Assembly: GCA_963705515.1 (NCBI GenBank)
Contig: CAVPJV010000008.1
Span: 930,001 to 994,000 of the forward strand
DNA length: 64,000 nucleotides
Source: Gaiellasilicea sp963705515
GTDB taxonomy: Bacteria > Actinomycetota > Thermoleophilia > Gaiellales > Gaiellaceae
Direction of reading: 5' to 3'
Below are positions 1-8,893 of the stretch, in pieces. Numbering within the stretch: the stretch's first letter is position 1; each line of letters starts with the position of its first letter. The translations under genes were made by a program, and so were the position numbers. The notes beneath the pieces were generated by a model. That model was not told where the DNA came from and made no database searches. It saw nothing but the letters and a program-made list of their open reading frames with translations.

Positions 1-357
1 CGCCAGCGGGGCCGCGAAGATGACTCCGCGGATCGGCCCCCCGTCGCGCAACATGATTCCTCGCACCTGATCGCTGGTGACGAAGCTCGCGTACAGCGCC
101 GTCAGCGTCGGCAGCCGTCCCTCGATCTCGCCCCCGTCGACGCCGGGGTTCGTGGCTCCCCACTTGAAACCGGGAGGCGTGACGAGCAGGCGTGCGTTGC
201 TCTCCCACACCTCCGAGCCTCGATAGGACAACTTGAGGCCTCCGTCGAACCCGATCCGAACGAACGAGAGCAGCGCCAGCATCGTCGCCAGCAGGACGCC
301 GATCACCACGATCAGACGGAACCGCGAGACGACGCGGAGGAAGAGCGGCAGGTCCAC
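1..357 (-). CDS. Membrane protein, chain-length-determinant (Wzz)-like, partial
   Basis: Only the N-terminal ~119 residues are inside the window; the gene runs off the left edge. I translated it from a GTG at 357. It shows a short basic N-terminus, one strong membrane segment (LIVVIGVLLATMLALLSF) and then an extracytoplasmic-looking stretch with SNARLLVTPPG. A membrane helix at the extreme N-terminus followed by a 'sxarllvtpp' strand is the usual layout of Wzz/capsular chain-length regulators. Its GTG lies 2 nt after the stop of the LuxR-type gene, so the two are probably co-transcribed. The role in polysaccharide chain length is inferred from layout and from the adjoining glycosyltransferase locus; the diagnostic C-terminal part is not visible. 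Confidence 0.55.
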   Translation of the reverse strand, partial: MDLPLFLRVVSRFRLIVVIGVLLATMLALLSFVRIGFDGGLKLSYRGSEVWESNARLLVTPPGFKWGATNPGVDGGEIEGRLPTLTALYASFVTSDQVRGIMLRDGGPIRGVIFAAPLA

Positions 358-359
358 CG

Positions 360-680
360 TCAGTCGCTCGTTGCCGGGCGCGAAGTCGGCATCTCTGCCT
401 GGCTCTGCAGGTAGATGACCGCAGCAGCCGTCCGGTTGGAGACCCCCAGCTTGCGGTAGATCGAGGCGAGGTGGAACTTCACCGCGTGCAGGCTCAGGTT
501 CATCTGCCGTCCGACCTGACTGTTCGTCAACCCGAGCGCCGTCATGCCGAGCACCTCGAGCTCGCGCGGCGAGAGCTTCGCAGTCGGCGGCGTGCCGAGC
601 ACGTGTGGCGTGCCTTCCATGTCCTGTCGGATGCTAGGGCGATCCCGGGGCCGCCCCAACCCGCAATCGTTCAGACACAC
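360..680 (-). CDS. LuxR/GerE-type HTH regulator without receiver domain
   Basis: A 106-residue protein consisting of little more than a GerE-type helix-turn-helix: LSPRELEVLGMTALGLTNSQ, then VKFHLASIYRKLGVSNRTAA, which matches the LuxR/NarL DNA-binding domain end to end. There is no receiver or ligand-binding domain, so activity is not controlled by a phosphorelay in cis. The GTG at 680 gives the longest form. An ATG at 620 (MEGTPHV) is equally plausible, because the first 20 residues look non-coding. It is divergent from the amidotransferase gene at 772, leaving about 90-150 bp for promoters, and precedes the Wzz-like gene by 2 nt. A regulator of the polysaccharide locus is the natural inference. 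Confidence 0.75.
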   Translation of the reverse strand: MCLNDCGLGRPRDRPSIRQDMEGTPHVLGTPPTAKLSPRELEVLGMTALGLTNSQVGRQMNLSLHAVKFHLASIYRKLGVSNRTAAAVIYLQSQAEMPTSRPATSD

Positions 681-771
681 GGCTAGCCGGTCGGCTAGGT
701 CCGCGTCGGCCCATGTCTGGCCAATAGAGCGTCGTGCTTAGGCGCGCTCCCCGATACGTTGAGAGCGGCCT

Positions 772-2697
772 ATGTGTGGCGTGTGTGGAGTAATCCAGGT
801 GGCGGGCGAGGCGCGCCTGCCGGTCGAGCAGGAGACGCTCGACCGCATGACCGATGCGATGACGCACCGGGGTCCCAGCGATCGCGGCACCTATCTCGCG
901 CCCGGCATCGCGCTGGGCGTCCGCCGTCTCAGCATCGTCGACGTCGAGGGCGGCCACCAGCCGTTCGCGAACGAGGACGGGACGATCTGGGCGATCCAGA
1001 ACGGGGAGCTCTACAACCACGCCGAGCTGCGCAAGGGACTCCAGAGCCGCGGCCACGCCTTCCGCAGCCGGTGCGACACCGAGATCCTGCCGCACCTCTA
1101 CGAGCAGCACGGCACGCGCCTTCCCAGCGAGCTCCGCGGGAAGTTCGGGCTGGCGGTTTGGGACGAAGGCAGGCGAAGGGCGCTCGTTGCCCGCGACCGG
1201 CTCGGCGTCAAGCCGATCTACTACGCGCACAGCGGCGACTACCTGCTCTTCGCCTCCGAGCTGAAGAGCCTGCTCGCCAGCGGCCTCGTCGGCGGCGAGC
1301 TCGACCTCGACGCGATCGACGCCTACCTCACGCTCGGATTCGTACCCGCGCCGCGGACGCCGCTCGCCCAGGTGAAGAAGCTCATGCCCGGCGAGCTGAT
1401 CGTCGTGGAGAGCGGGAGGGTCCGGCTCGAGCGGTACTGGTCGTACCCCCTCCCGGAGCCGGAGCCGCTCGGGAGCCGAAGCGTCGACGATCTCGCGGCC
1501 GAGTTGCTCGAGGTCCTCGATGAGTCGGTACGCGTACGCCTGATGTCCGACGTGCCGCTCGGGGCGATGCTGAGCGGCGGCCTGGACTCGAGCCTGATCG
1601 TTGCGCTGATGGCGCGGCACATGTCGGAGCCCGTCAAGACGTTCTCCGTCGGCTTCACCGAGGCCGGCGAGTCGAACGAGCTCGGCGACGCGCGTGAGGT
1701 TGCGTCGTTCTACGGCGCCGACCACCATGAGCTCGAGCTCTCCTTCGTGCGGCAGGACGTCGCGCTCGCCGACCTCGCCTGGCACCTCGACGAGCCGCTG
1801 GCGGATTTGTCGTCGCTCGGCTTCCTGGCGCTCTCGCGACTCGCAGCGGACACCGTCACCGTGGCCCTTGCCGGCCAGGGCGCCGACGAGCTCTTGGGCG
1901 GCTACTCGCGCCATCGGAACGCCGCGCTCGCAGCCCGTGCCCTGCGCCTGCCGCGACCGGCCCGCGGGCTCGTCTACGCGGCCGCGGGCCACGCGCCGCG
2001 CCGATTCCGCACCGCCGCCGCCGTGCTGCGCGCGGGTGACCCGGTGAGCCGCCACCTCGTGGCCAACCGGAACATGGACGACGCCCTTCGCGACAGGCTC
2101 GTGCGCGGCGCGCTGCGCGACCGGCACGGAGTCCCTGCGCGCACCGTCGTCGCAGAGCGGCTCGGGGGCGCCTCAGGCGATCCGCTCGCGCTGATGCTCT
2201 TCCTCGACGGGCAACTCGGGCTCGTGGACGACATGCTCCACTACTTCGACCGAGCGTCGATGGCGCGATCGCTCGAGGTGCGCGTTCCCTTCCTCGACCA
2301 CCACGTGGTCGAGTTCTGCGCTCGTCTGCCGACGGATCTGAAGGTGCGCGGCTTGACCACCAAGTACCTGCTCAAGCGGGCCGCGAGGGGCATCGTCCCC
2401 GACCGGATCATCGACAAGCGCAAGATCGGCTTCTTCAACGCCGCCGTCGGCGCGTGGTTCCGCTCGCAGGCGGACGGGGCGATCTCCGACTACCTGCTCG
2501 CGCCGAGCCCTGCGTACCAGGAGCTGCTCGAGCGGGACGTCGTCGCCGACCTGGTCGCCGAGCACGGGCGCGGAACGCCCGGTCTCGAGCACGCCCTGCT
2601 CTCGGTCCTGATGCTCGAGGTCTGGCTGTCCGACTTCCTCCCGCGCGCGCTCGCACCGGCCAGGCCGGAGCGGCCGCAGATCGTGGTGGCTCGATGA
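772..2697 (+). CDS. asnB: Asparagine synthase (glutamine-hydrolysing) family amidotransferase
   Basis: 641 residues, full length for the AsnB family. The N-terminal class II glutaminase starts MCGVCGV, so Cys2 is available as the nucleophile once Met is removed. RLSIVD and NGELYNH are the expected glutamine-binding motifs. The C-terminal ATP-pyrophosphatase domain carries SGGLDSS (around residue 265) and GQGADELLGGY. AsnB-type enzymes make Asn from Asp, Gln and ATP. In polysaccharide loci, paralogues are thought to amidate sugar acids or modify precursors. The ATG at 772 is fixed by the need for Cys2. The stop overlaps the next ATG (ATGA), so it is the first gene of the operon 772-6512. Confidence 0.93.
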   Translation: MCGVCGVIQVAGEARLPVEQETLDRMTDAMTHRGPSDRGTYLAPGIALGVRRLSIVDVEGGHQPFANEDGTIWAIQNGELYNHAELRKGLQSRGHAFRSRCDTEILPHLYEQHGTRLPSELRGKFGLAVWDEGRRRALVARDRLGVKPIYYAHSGDYLLFASELKSLLASGLVGGELDLDAIDAYLTLGFVPAPRTPLAQVKKLMPGELIVVESGRVRLERYWSYPLPEPEPLGSRSVDDLAAELLEVLDESVRVRLMSDVPLGAMLSGGLDSSLIVALMARHMSEPVKTFSVGFTEAGESNELGDAREVASFYGADHHELELSFVRQDVALADLAWHLDEPLADLSSLGFLALSRLAADTVTVALAGQGADELLGGYSRHRNAALAARALRLPRPARGLVYAAAGHAPRRFRTAAAVLRAGDPVSRHLVANRNMDDALRDRLVRGALRDRHGVPARTVVAERLGGASGDPLALMLFLDGQLGLVDDMLHYFDRASMARSLEVRVPFLDHHVVEFCARLPTDLKVRGLTTKYLLKRAARGIVPDRIIDKRKIGFFNAAVGAWFRSQADGAISDYLLAPSPAYQELLERDVVADLVAEHGRGTPGLEHALLSVLMLEVWLSDFLPRALAPARPERPQIVVAR

Positions 2698-3569
2698 GGC
2701 CGCTGACCTACGCGCTCGTCACGCCGGCGAAGGACGAGCTCGAGAACCTGACGCGTCTCGCCGAGTCAGTGACGTGCCAGAGCGTGCTGCCGCTCGCCTG
2801 GGTGATCGTCGACAACGGCTCCACCGACGGGACGGCCGCGCTCGCAGCCGGGCTCGCCGAGCAGCACGGCTGGATCTCAACGCTGCACGTCCCCGGCGAC
2901 GCCACGCTTCCCGGCCCGCCCGTCGTGCGCGCTTTCAACGCCGGCTTCGCGTCGCTGCCGGGCAGGCCGGACGTCGTGGTCAAGCTCGACGCCGACGTCT
3001 CGTTCGACGCCGACTACTTCCAGCAACTGCTCGCTGCGTTCGCCACGGACCCGCGGCTCGGGATCGCGAGCGGCGTCTGCTACGAGCTCGAGGACGGCCG
3101 CTGGATGGCGAAGCATGTGACAGGTGACCACGTCAGGGGTGCGACGCGCGCCTATCGCACCGTCTGCCTCGAGCAGGTCGGCCCGCTACCCGAGGCGGTG
3201 GGGTGGGACGGCGTCGACGAACTGAAGGCGAGCGTGCTCGGCTGGCGGACGGCGAGCATCGGCAATCTCTCGTTCTACCACCATCGCAGCGTCGGCGAGC
3301 GCGACGGTGCGCCGACCAGGCGCTGGATCGCCGAGGGCCAGTGTGCGCACTACATGGGCTACCGCCTCAGCTATCTCGTCGTGCGCACGCTCGGGAGGGC
3401 GGTGCGGGACCGCGATCCGGCGGTGTTCGCCATGCTCTGGGGCTATGCCGGCGCGGTCGCGAGCCGCAGGCCTCGCTACGACGACGAGGACGTGCGCGCG
3501 TATCTCCGACGCCAGCAGAGCGTGCGGCAGCTGCCGCTGCGCATGCGCGAGTCGTTCGGGCGGCGGTAG
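2694..3569 (+). CDS. Glycosyltransferase family 2
   Basis: About 291 residues from the ATG at 2694, which overlaps the amidotransferase stop. GT-A fold signatures are clear: LVTPAKDELENL at the N-terminus, VDNGSTDGT for nucleotide-sugar binding, and VVKLDADVSF containing the DxD metal site. WDGVDELKASVLGW is in the acceptor region. It lacks membrane helices and is probably a cytoplasmic transferase adding one sugar to a lipid-linked repeat unit. Sugar donor and acceptor cannot be read from sequence. Two nucleotides separate it from the next transferase. Confidence 0.88.
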   Translation: MRPLTYALVTPAKDELENLTRLAESVTCQSVLPLAWVIVDNGSTDGTAALAAGLAEQHGWISTLHVPGDATLPGPPVVRAFNAGFASLPGRPDVVVKLDADVSFDADYFQQLLAAFATDPRLGIASGVCYELEDGRWMAKHVTGDHVRGATRAYRTVCLEQVGPLPEAVGWDGVDELKASVLGWRTASIGNLSFYHHRSVGERDGAPTRRWIAEGQCAHYMGYRLSYLVVRTLGRAVRDRDPAVFAMLWGYAGAVASRRPRYDDEDVRAYLRRQQSVRQLPLRMRESFGRR

Positions 3570-3571
3570 CA

Positions 3572-4462
3572 ATGGCGGTGCTCGACGTCGTCGTCGTCTC
3601 GTACAACAGCGCTCGCGAGTTGCGGCGCTGCGTCGCGCCGCTGGCGGAGCTCGACTGGGTCGACGCGATCGTCGTCGACAACCAGTCGTCTGACGGCAGC
3701 CTCGCGACGATCGAGGATCTGCCCGTCCAGCGGATCGCGTCCGGTGGAAACCTTGGCTTCGCGACCGGCTGCAACATCGGCTGGCGCGCGGGCGCGAGCC
3801 CGCACGTCCTCTTCCTGAACCCCGACGCCGAGATCGACGAGGAGTCGCTGCTGCGGCTCGTCGCCGTGCTCGACGAGCGGCCCGAGGCCGCGATCGCCGC
3901 ACCCCGCATCCTCGGCGAGGACGGCGAGGTGCAGCTCTCGCTGCGCCGCTTCCCGCGGTTGCGCTCGACCTACGCCCAGGCCTTCTTTCTCGATCGGGTC
4001 CGGCCGCAGGCGGCCTGGGCGGACGAGATGATCCGCGACACGGGGCACTACGACCGGCCGGGGCCGCAGGAGTGGGTCTCGGGAGCCTGCATGCTCGTCC
4101 GCCGGGAGACGCTCGAACGGCTTGGCGGGTGGGACGGCGGCTTCTTCCTCTACTGCGAGGACATCGACCTCTGCCGGCGCGTGCACGATCTCGGGCTCGA
4201 GGTCTACTACGAGCCGGCCGCGGTGGTGAGGCACCCGGGCGGCGGCTCCGCACCTCGATCGTCGACGCTGCCGCTGCTTGCCAGAAGTCGTGTCCTGTAC
4301 GCGCAGCGCCACCGCGGAGCGGCCGGCGCGTTTGCGGAACGGCTGGGCATAGCGCTGGAGGCAGCAACACATCTCGTCGCCGCCGCAGGCGGGCGCCCGG
4401 CGGTCGCCGCACACGCCCGCGCGCTGCGGGTCTCGCTGTCGGCTGGAGGGCGGCCGGAGTGA
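3572..4462 (+). CDS. Glycosyltransferase family 2, rhamnosyltransferase (WbbL)-like
   Basis: About 296 residues from the ATG at 3572. The order VVVSYNSARELRRC, VDNQSSDGS, GGNLGFATGCNIG, LFLNPDAEID, GACMLVRRETLERLGGWDGG, FFLYCEDIDLCRRV is the hallmark of the WbbL/RfbN-like GT2 branch that often transfers L-rhamnose. A C-terminal helical segment follows the catalytic domain. The stop overlaps the GTG of the next gene. Acting as a rhamnosyltransferase in repeat-unit assembly is a family-level inference; the substrate is unproven and no rhamnose-synthesis genes are in the window. Confidence 0.86.
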   Translation: MAVLDVVVVSYNSARELRRCVAPLAELDWVDAIVVDNQSSDGSLATIEDLPVQRIASGGNLGFATGCNIGWRAGASPHVLFLNPDAEIDEESLLRLVAVLDERPEAAIAAPRILGEDGEVQLSLRRFPRLRSTYAQAFFLDRVRPQAAWADEMIRDTGHYDRPGPQEWVSGACMLVRRETLERLGGWDGGFFLYCEDIDLCRRVHDLGLEVYYEPAAVVRHPGGGSAPRSSTLPLLARSRVLYAQRHRGAAGAFAERLGIALEAATHLVAAAGGRPAVAAHARALRVSLSAGGRPE

Positions 4463-5793
4463 CGCACGTACTGCTGCTCGGGTACCACTTCCCGCCGCTG
4501 GGCGGAGCAGGCGTTCAGCGCAACGCCCGCGTCGTTCGCCATCTCACGTCGCTCGGCTACCGAGTGTCGGTGGTCACCGGGCCGGGCAGCCCGGAGCACC
4601 GGTGGTCGCCGGTCGACCAGACGATGGCGGCGGAGCTCCCGCCCGAGGTCTCGGTGCATCGCCTCCCCTCGCCGGAGCCGTCCTGGACCGGGTCGCGCGT
4701 CCAGCGCTGGCTGCGGCTGACGCGCGTTTGGCAGCGCTGGTGGGAGGAGCACGCGGTGCCGCTGGCAGTCGAAGCCGGTAGGGACGCCGACGTCGTCTAC
4801 GCCTCGATCTCTCCTTACTCGACCGCGGGCGCCGCGGCAACTGTCGGCCGTGCGCTCGGGATCCCGGTGATCTTCGACTTCGAGGACCCGTGGGCGTTGG
4901 ACGAGATGCTGATCCACGAGACCGCAGTTCACGCGTGGCTCGAGCGGCGGACGATGGGGCGCAAGCTGGCCCGCGCTGACGCGATCGTGATGAACACCGA
5001 AGAGGCGGCGACCCGCGTGCGGCAGGCGTTCCCGCAGGTCGCACGCATTCCCGTGCACGCGATTCCGAACGGCTTCGACGCAGACGACTTCGCCGGCTCT
5101 TCGGCCGAACACTCTCCGGGCACCTTCAGGATCGTCCACACCGGCTCGCTCCACACAGAGCTCGGCGGCCAGCGGCAACTGCTCCGGCGGCTCGTCGGTG
5201 GAGCCACGCCCGGCGTGGAGTTCGCGTCGCGCTCGCTCGTGTATCTGACCCGGGCGCTCGACGAGCTCGTCGCCGCGGATCAGGGCATCGCTGGGAGGAT
5301 CGAGCTGCACCTGGCGGGGCGCCTCACGGACGGCGACCGTGCGGTCGTCGAGCACTTGCCCTTTGTGCACGAGCACGGGTTTCTCCCGCACGACGAGACG
5401 ATCGCGCTGATCCGGTCGGCTGACCTTCTCTTTCTGCCGATGCACGACGTCGCTCCCGGGCGCCGCGTGACGATCGTCCCGTGCAAGACGTACGAGTATC
5501 TCGCCTCGCAGCGGCCGGTTCTGGCGGCGGTACCAGATGGCGACGCGCGGGACCTGCTCACGGCCGCGGGGAACGCCCGGCTCTGCCGGCCAACCGACGT
5601 TGCCGGGATGAAGGACGCGCTCCTCGACGGACTGCGCGACGCCCAGCTCGGAATGGAAGCGACGCTGCCTGCCGAAGGGGTGCTCGAGAGTTTCGAGTGG
5701 CGCACATTGACCGGGCGGATCGCAGGCGTGATCGACTCCGTCGCCGGCACCGCGGCGAGCGCCGCCGCGCCTCCTGTCCACGCGGTAGCGTGA
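4459..5793 (+). CDS. Glycosyltransferase family 4
   Basis: 444 residues, GT-B type, from the GTG at 4459 that overlaps the previous stop. The N-terminus LLLGYHFPPLGGAGVQRNAR is the donor-cleft start typical of GT4 enzymes acting on secreted polysaccharides. FDFEDPWALDE, NTEEAATRVR, AIPNGFDADDF and TYEYLASQRPVLA (the C-terminal nucleotide-sugar motif E-x7-E region) follow in the expected order. The protein is complete, with an Ala-rich tail. A short overlap with the downstream methyltransferase continues the operon. Confidence 0.87.
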   Translation: MTHVLLLGYHFPPLGGAGVQRNARVVRHLTSLGYRVSVVTGPGSPEHRWSPVDQTMAAELPPEVSVHRLPSPEPSWTGSRVQRWLRLTRVWQRWWEEHAVPLAVEAGRDADVVYASISPYSTAGAAATVGRALGIPVIFDFEDPWALDEMLIHETAVHAWLERRTMGRKLARADAIVMNTEEAATRVRQAFPQVARIPVHAIPNGFDADDFAGSSAEHSPGTFRIVHTGSLHTELGGQRQLLRRLVGGATPGVEFASRSLVYLTRALDELVAADQGIAGRIELHLAGRLTDGDRAVVEHLPFVHEHGFLPHDETIALIRSADLLFLPMHDVAPGRRVTIVPCKTYEYLASQRPVLAAVPDGDARDLLTAAGNARLCRPTDVAGMKDALLDGLRDAQLGMEATLPAEGVLESFEWRTLTGRIAGVIDSVAGTAASAAAPPVHAVA

Positions 5794-6512
5794 CCGGCGG
5801 CGCGTCACTTGCCTCCTTTCGGCTCCGGCGGGCGCTCCGGCGCTACGGGCTGGTAGGCACGATGCGCAAGGCCGCCGGCCGGCTCCTCTCGACCCGTTCC
5901 CGCCGCCGCGACCTCCGGCGCGAGCGCGAGTTCGACACCCGCCATGCGATCGACACGGCCGGCGTCGTCCATCTCCGGACGCTCGGGATCCAGAGCGCAA
6001 ATCGGGACTTCGGCGTGCGGTACGAGGCGACCAACCCGGAGTGGTTCCGGAATCTGGTCGGATCGTTGCCGATTGACTACCGGGAGTTCCTCTTCGTGGA
6101 CTTCGGCGCCGGAAAGGGAAGAGCCCTGGCGCTCGCGTCCGAGTTTCCGTTCAGGCGGATCGTGGGCGTCGAGTTCTCACCTGAGCTGGCGGACGTGGCG
6201 CGGCGTAACATGGCGAGCTTCCGCAGCGAAAGACAGCAGTGCCTGGCGTTCGAGGTCGTGTGCACGGACGCCGTCGAGTTCGAGCTTCCGCGCGATCCGG
6301 CTGTCCTCTACTTCTACAACCCGTTCGGCGAGCCGGTCCTGAGCCGCGTGCTCGGCAACATTCGTCGCTCGTACGACGACTCGCCCCGGACGCTGTACCT
6401 GGTCGTCACGGGTGATGCTCCGCTCGCCTCCTTCACCGATGCCGGCTTCGCCGCAGTCGAGGTCGGCCAAGACTCCGACCGCGGTCGCCGGGTCTTCGCG
6501 CCGAGCGCGTAA
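5790..6512 (+). CDS. Class I SAM-dependent methyltransferase-like protein
   Basis: About 240 residues from a GTG overlapping the GT4 stop. The central part reads LFVDFGAGKGRALALASEF, a good SAM-binding motif I, then IVGVEFSPELADVARRN for motif II and LYFYNPFGEPV at the catalytic-loop position. The N-terminal 60 residues are basic (LRRALRRYG, TRSRRRDLRRER). As the last gene of the operon it may O-methylate a sugar of the polymer, but the target is a guess. It converges on the beta-helix gene with only 9 bp between stops and no visible hairpin terminator. Confidence 0.75.
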   Translation: MTGGASLASFRLRRALRRYGLVGTMRKAAGRLLSTRSRRRDLRREREFDTRHAIDTAGVVHLRTLGIQSANRDFGVRYEATNPEWFRNLVGSLPIDYREFLFVDFGAGKGRALALASEFPFRRIVGVEFSPELADVARRNMASFRSERQQCLAFEVVCTDAVEFELPRDPAVLYFYNPFGEPVLSRVLGNIRRSYDDSPRTLYLVVTGDAPLASFTDAGFAAVEVGQDSDRGRRVFAPSA

Positions 6513-6521
6513 CCCTCGCGC

Positions 6522-8753
6522 CTACCGCTCGTCCGCGCCGGCGTCGACCGTGCCGCTCGGTCGGCTCGCTTCGTCGATGTCTTGGGCGGGGTACAGCGAC
6601 TGGTTCCCTGCACCCAGGGCGCAGGTGTCGTTGGCGGCGAGGTGATAGTCCGCCTGCCGGTCGACGTTCGTGTAGAGATTTCCGTCGGCGAGACGTGGCG
6701 TGCAGAAGCGGGCATTGCTCCCGCAGTTGTCAGATCCGGGCGCAAACACATTGCGATCGTACGAGACCGAAACCGTGCCCCCGCCGGCACAGCCGACGTA
6801 CTTCGTCAGGAAGACGTTCGCATAAACGTTGGCGTTGCCGGGGCGGTCGGGGTCCCGGCCGTAGCCGTCATAGCCTTCGATCGTGTTGTAACGAACCGTC
6901 GTCGTGCCCATGACGGCGAGCTCCTGCGGGCCGTCACAGCCTCCGCCGCAGGCGTTGGTCTCCTCGATCATGTTGTTCTCGATCAGGATTGAGCTCGGGT
7001 CGCCCGTGAAGATGCACTGCGTCCCGCACCACCACACCCGGTTGCCCCGGATCACGCCGTCGACCACGTAGACGTCGAAGGCGTCGATGTGAGCGCCGCC
7101 GCAGCCGTTGCTCGTGTTGTCGTGGACGATGTTGTACTCGACGACCCAGCCGAACGTCGGCTCGTCGGCGCTCTGGACGAGATCGCTGCAGAGATTGCCG
7201 GTGCCCATGTCGCTCGGGCCGACGTCGCTGTAGCGCAAGACGGAGTAGTCGCTGCTGGTCTTGACGTTGCGAATATGGACGTCCTCGACGACGAGGTTGC
7301 GATGCTGGCCGTTCTGGCTTCCCTGGTTGTCGCGCATGCCGAGCGCCTCCTCATCGGGAGCCTGCTCGCCGCGGATCGTGACCCGGTTCGACTCGTTGGT
7401 GCCGACGACGTCGCCGCCGTCCAGGATGAAGTCGTGCGCATACAGCTGAAGCGAATTCATCAGAACGCTCTCGCCCGGAGCTGGACGGAAGACGATCGAG
7501 GTCGAGCCCACGGCGATGTTCGTGCGGTCGAGCACGCGCTGGGAGGGATAGGTGCCACCGCGCACGAGGACCGTGTCGCCCGGGCTTGCCGCCTGATAGG
7601 CCGCATTCCACGACGCGCACGCCTGTGCGTCGACGTACGCGCCGGCGGTCGCCTGCCGCGTGCACGAGCCTCCGTTCAGGTCGACCCACAGATTCGCCGT
7701 GCCGGTCGGCGGGGCAGGCGGCGGGGTCGGAGGGGGCGGGGGAGTCGGCGGGGGCGGCGGCGGGCTCGGCGACGAGCACGAGCTCGTTGCTGCGCTGATC
7801 GTGGCCCGCGACGAGCGGTTCCCCGCCGCGTCGGCGGCCTCGACGCCGAGCGAGTAGGTCGTACCGCACGCGAGGCCCGTGAACGTGTAGCTCGTACCGG
7901 TCGCTGTGGCCGCGCTCGCGCCGTTTCGGAACAGGCCGTAGAACGAGACCGCGACGTTGTCGATCGACGCCGACCACATGACGGAGATCGACGTGGTCGT
8001 CGATGCGGTCTTGGAGAGCGATCCCGGGATCGTGGGCGCGAGCGTGTCGGATGAGGTGCCGCCGCTGCCGCCGCCGGGGGGAGTGCCCGGCGCTCCAGGA
8101 GCCGGCGGCTCGGGCGTGGACACCGCCGTGCGCTCGCCGAGCAGGCGCGTGTAGGCGGTGAGCGCGGACGCCGCACGTGCGCCGGTGGGCGCGACGACGA
8201 GATCGAGGCGAGGCTCCTTCCGGGCGACGGCGATCGCGCGGCGCCATGCGGCGGCGTTGAATGCGGCGCCGCCGCGGAGTTCGACGATCGCGATCGTCCG
8301 ACCCTTACGGAGCCCGCGAAGCTGGTGAATGCGCGCGGGACTCCCGAGGCGGACGAGCACAGTGGCACCGGTGCGGGACAGCTTGACTCCCGCGGTCGCC
8401 GAGCCCGCGAGCGGCAGGCAGCCGGCGCAGGCCGTCCCCGGGGTCCGCCCGGCCACGAGCGTGAGCCGGAGCTTTCGAGCCTGGCGCCGGAAGGCCACGT
8501 ACCCGGGTGCGGAGAGAACCCGACGATCGACGACGACCGTGTTGAACCCCTTCTTCGGCAGCGTCGACGAGACCTTCCAGGCGACGTCGCGCGCCGGGGA
8601 GCCCGCGACCGTCACGCCCCAGACGCTGCCCGGCAGCTTGGGCGTCGCCGCGGCGCTGCCGCCGGCGGCGAGGCACGCAAGCAGGGCGAGCCCGGCCGTG
8701 AGCTTCACGACGACAGGTGTTCGGCGGCTATGTCCGGGTGCGGCGCCCGACAT
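6522..8753 (-). CDS. Secreted FN3 + right-handed beta-helix protein
   Basis: About 743 residues from the ATG at 8753, chosen because it is directly followed by a signal peptide (basic SRR, then VVVKLTAGLALLACLAAG). An in-frame ATG at 8825 would add 24 polar residues. After the signal comes an ~190-residue domain, one FN3 domain with the paired-Cys core LACGTTYSLGVEAADAAG, a proline-rich linker, and a C-terminal parallel beta-helix from about residue 370. The helix has Asn ladders (IEYN/IENN-like) and several Cys, and closes with VDAGADE. Likely an extracellular polysaccharide-binding or -cleaving protein. The C-terminal half is paralogous to that of the 10185-13308 gene (shared motifs NLWVD, GGSC, RQATAGAY). 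Confidence 0.8.
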   Translation of the reverse strand: MSGAAPGHSRRTPVVVKLTAGLALLACLAAGGSAAATPKLPGSVWGVTVAGSPARDVAWKVSSTLPKKGFNTVVVDRRVLSAPGYVAFRRQARKLRLTLVAGRTPGTACAGCLPLAGSATAGVKLSRTGATVLVRLGSPARIHQLRGLRKGRTIAIVELRGGAAFNAAAWRRAIAVARKEPRLDLVVAPTGARAASALTAYTRLLGERTAVSTPEPPAPGAPGTPPGGGSGGTSSDTLAPTIPGSLSKTASTTTSISVMWSASIDNVAVSFYGLFRNGASAATATGTSYTFTGLACGTTYSLGVEAADAAGNRSSRATISAATSSCSSPSPPPPPPTPPPPPTPPPAPPTGTANLWVDLNGGSCTRQATAGAYVDAQACASWNAAYQAASPGDTVLVRGGTYPSQRVLDRTNIAVGSTSIVFRPAPGESVLMNSLQLYAHDFILDGGDVVGTNESNRVTIRGEQAPDEEALGMRDNQGSQNGQHRNLVVEDVHIRNVKTSSDYSVLRYSDVGPSDMGTGNLCSDLVQSADEPTFGWVVEYNIVHDNTSNGCGGAHIDAFDVYVVDGVIRGNRVWWCGTQCIFTGDPSSILIENNMIEETNACGGGCDGPQELAVMGTTTVRYNTIEGYDGYGRDPDRPGNANVYANVFLTKYVGCAGGGTVSVSYDRNVFAPGSDNCGSNARFCTPRLADGNLYTNVDRQADYHLAANDTCALGAGNQSLYPAQDIDEASRPSGTVDAGADER

Positions 8754-8893
8754 GTGCGTGGTTTCAGATCGGTTCGGCCGCCGTGAGACGCCATCCCTCG
8801 ATGAGGTGTTGTCGGAAGTAGACACTGAGGTGAGACCCTGTGGGCGACGCGAAGCCGCGCAACCTTAGCGGCTAGTCCGGACGGACGCGTCGG

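Noticed and set aside
634..2127. 497-residue open frame antisense to the amidotransferase gene
   Set aside because: Composition is Arg/Glu/Val-rich with no motif, and it lies wholly opposite an intact, motif-complete asnB; a GC-rich shadow frame.
8841..8880. GGGCGACGCGAAGCC, faintly like a c-di-GMP (GEMM) riboswitch core
   Set aside because: On the strand opposite to the adjacent genes, and the second conserved half is absent.
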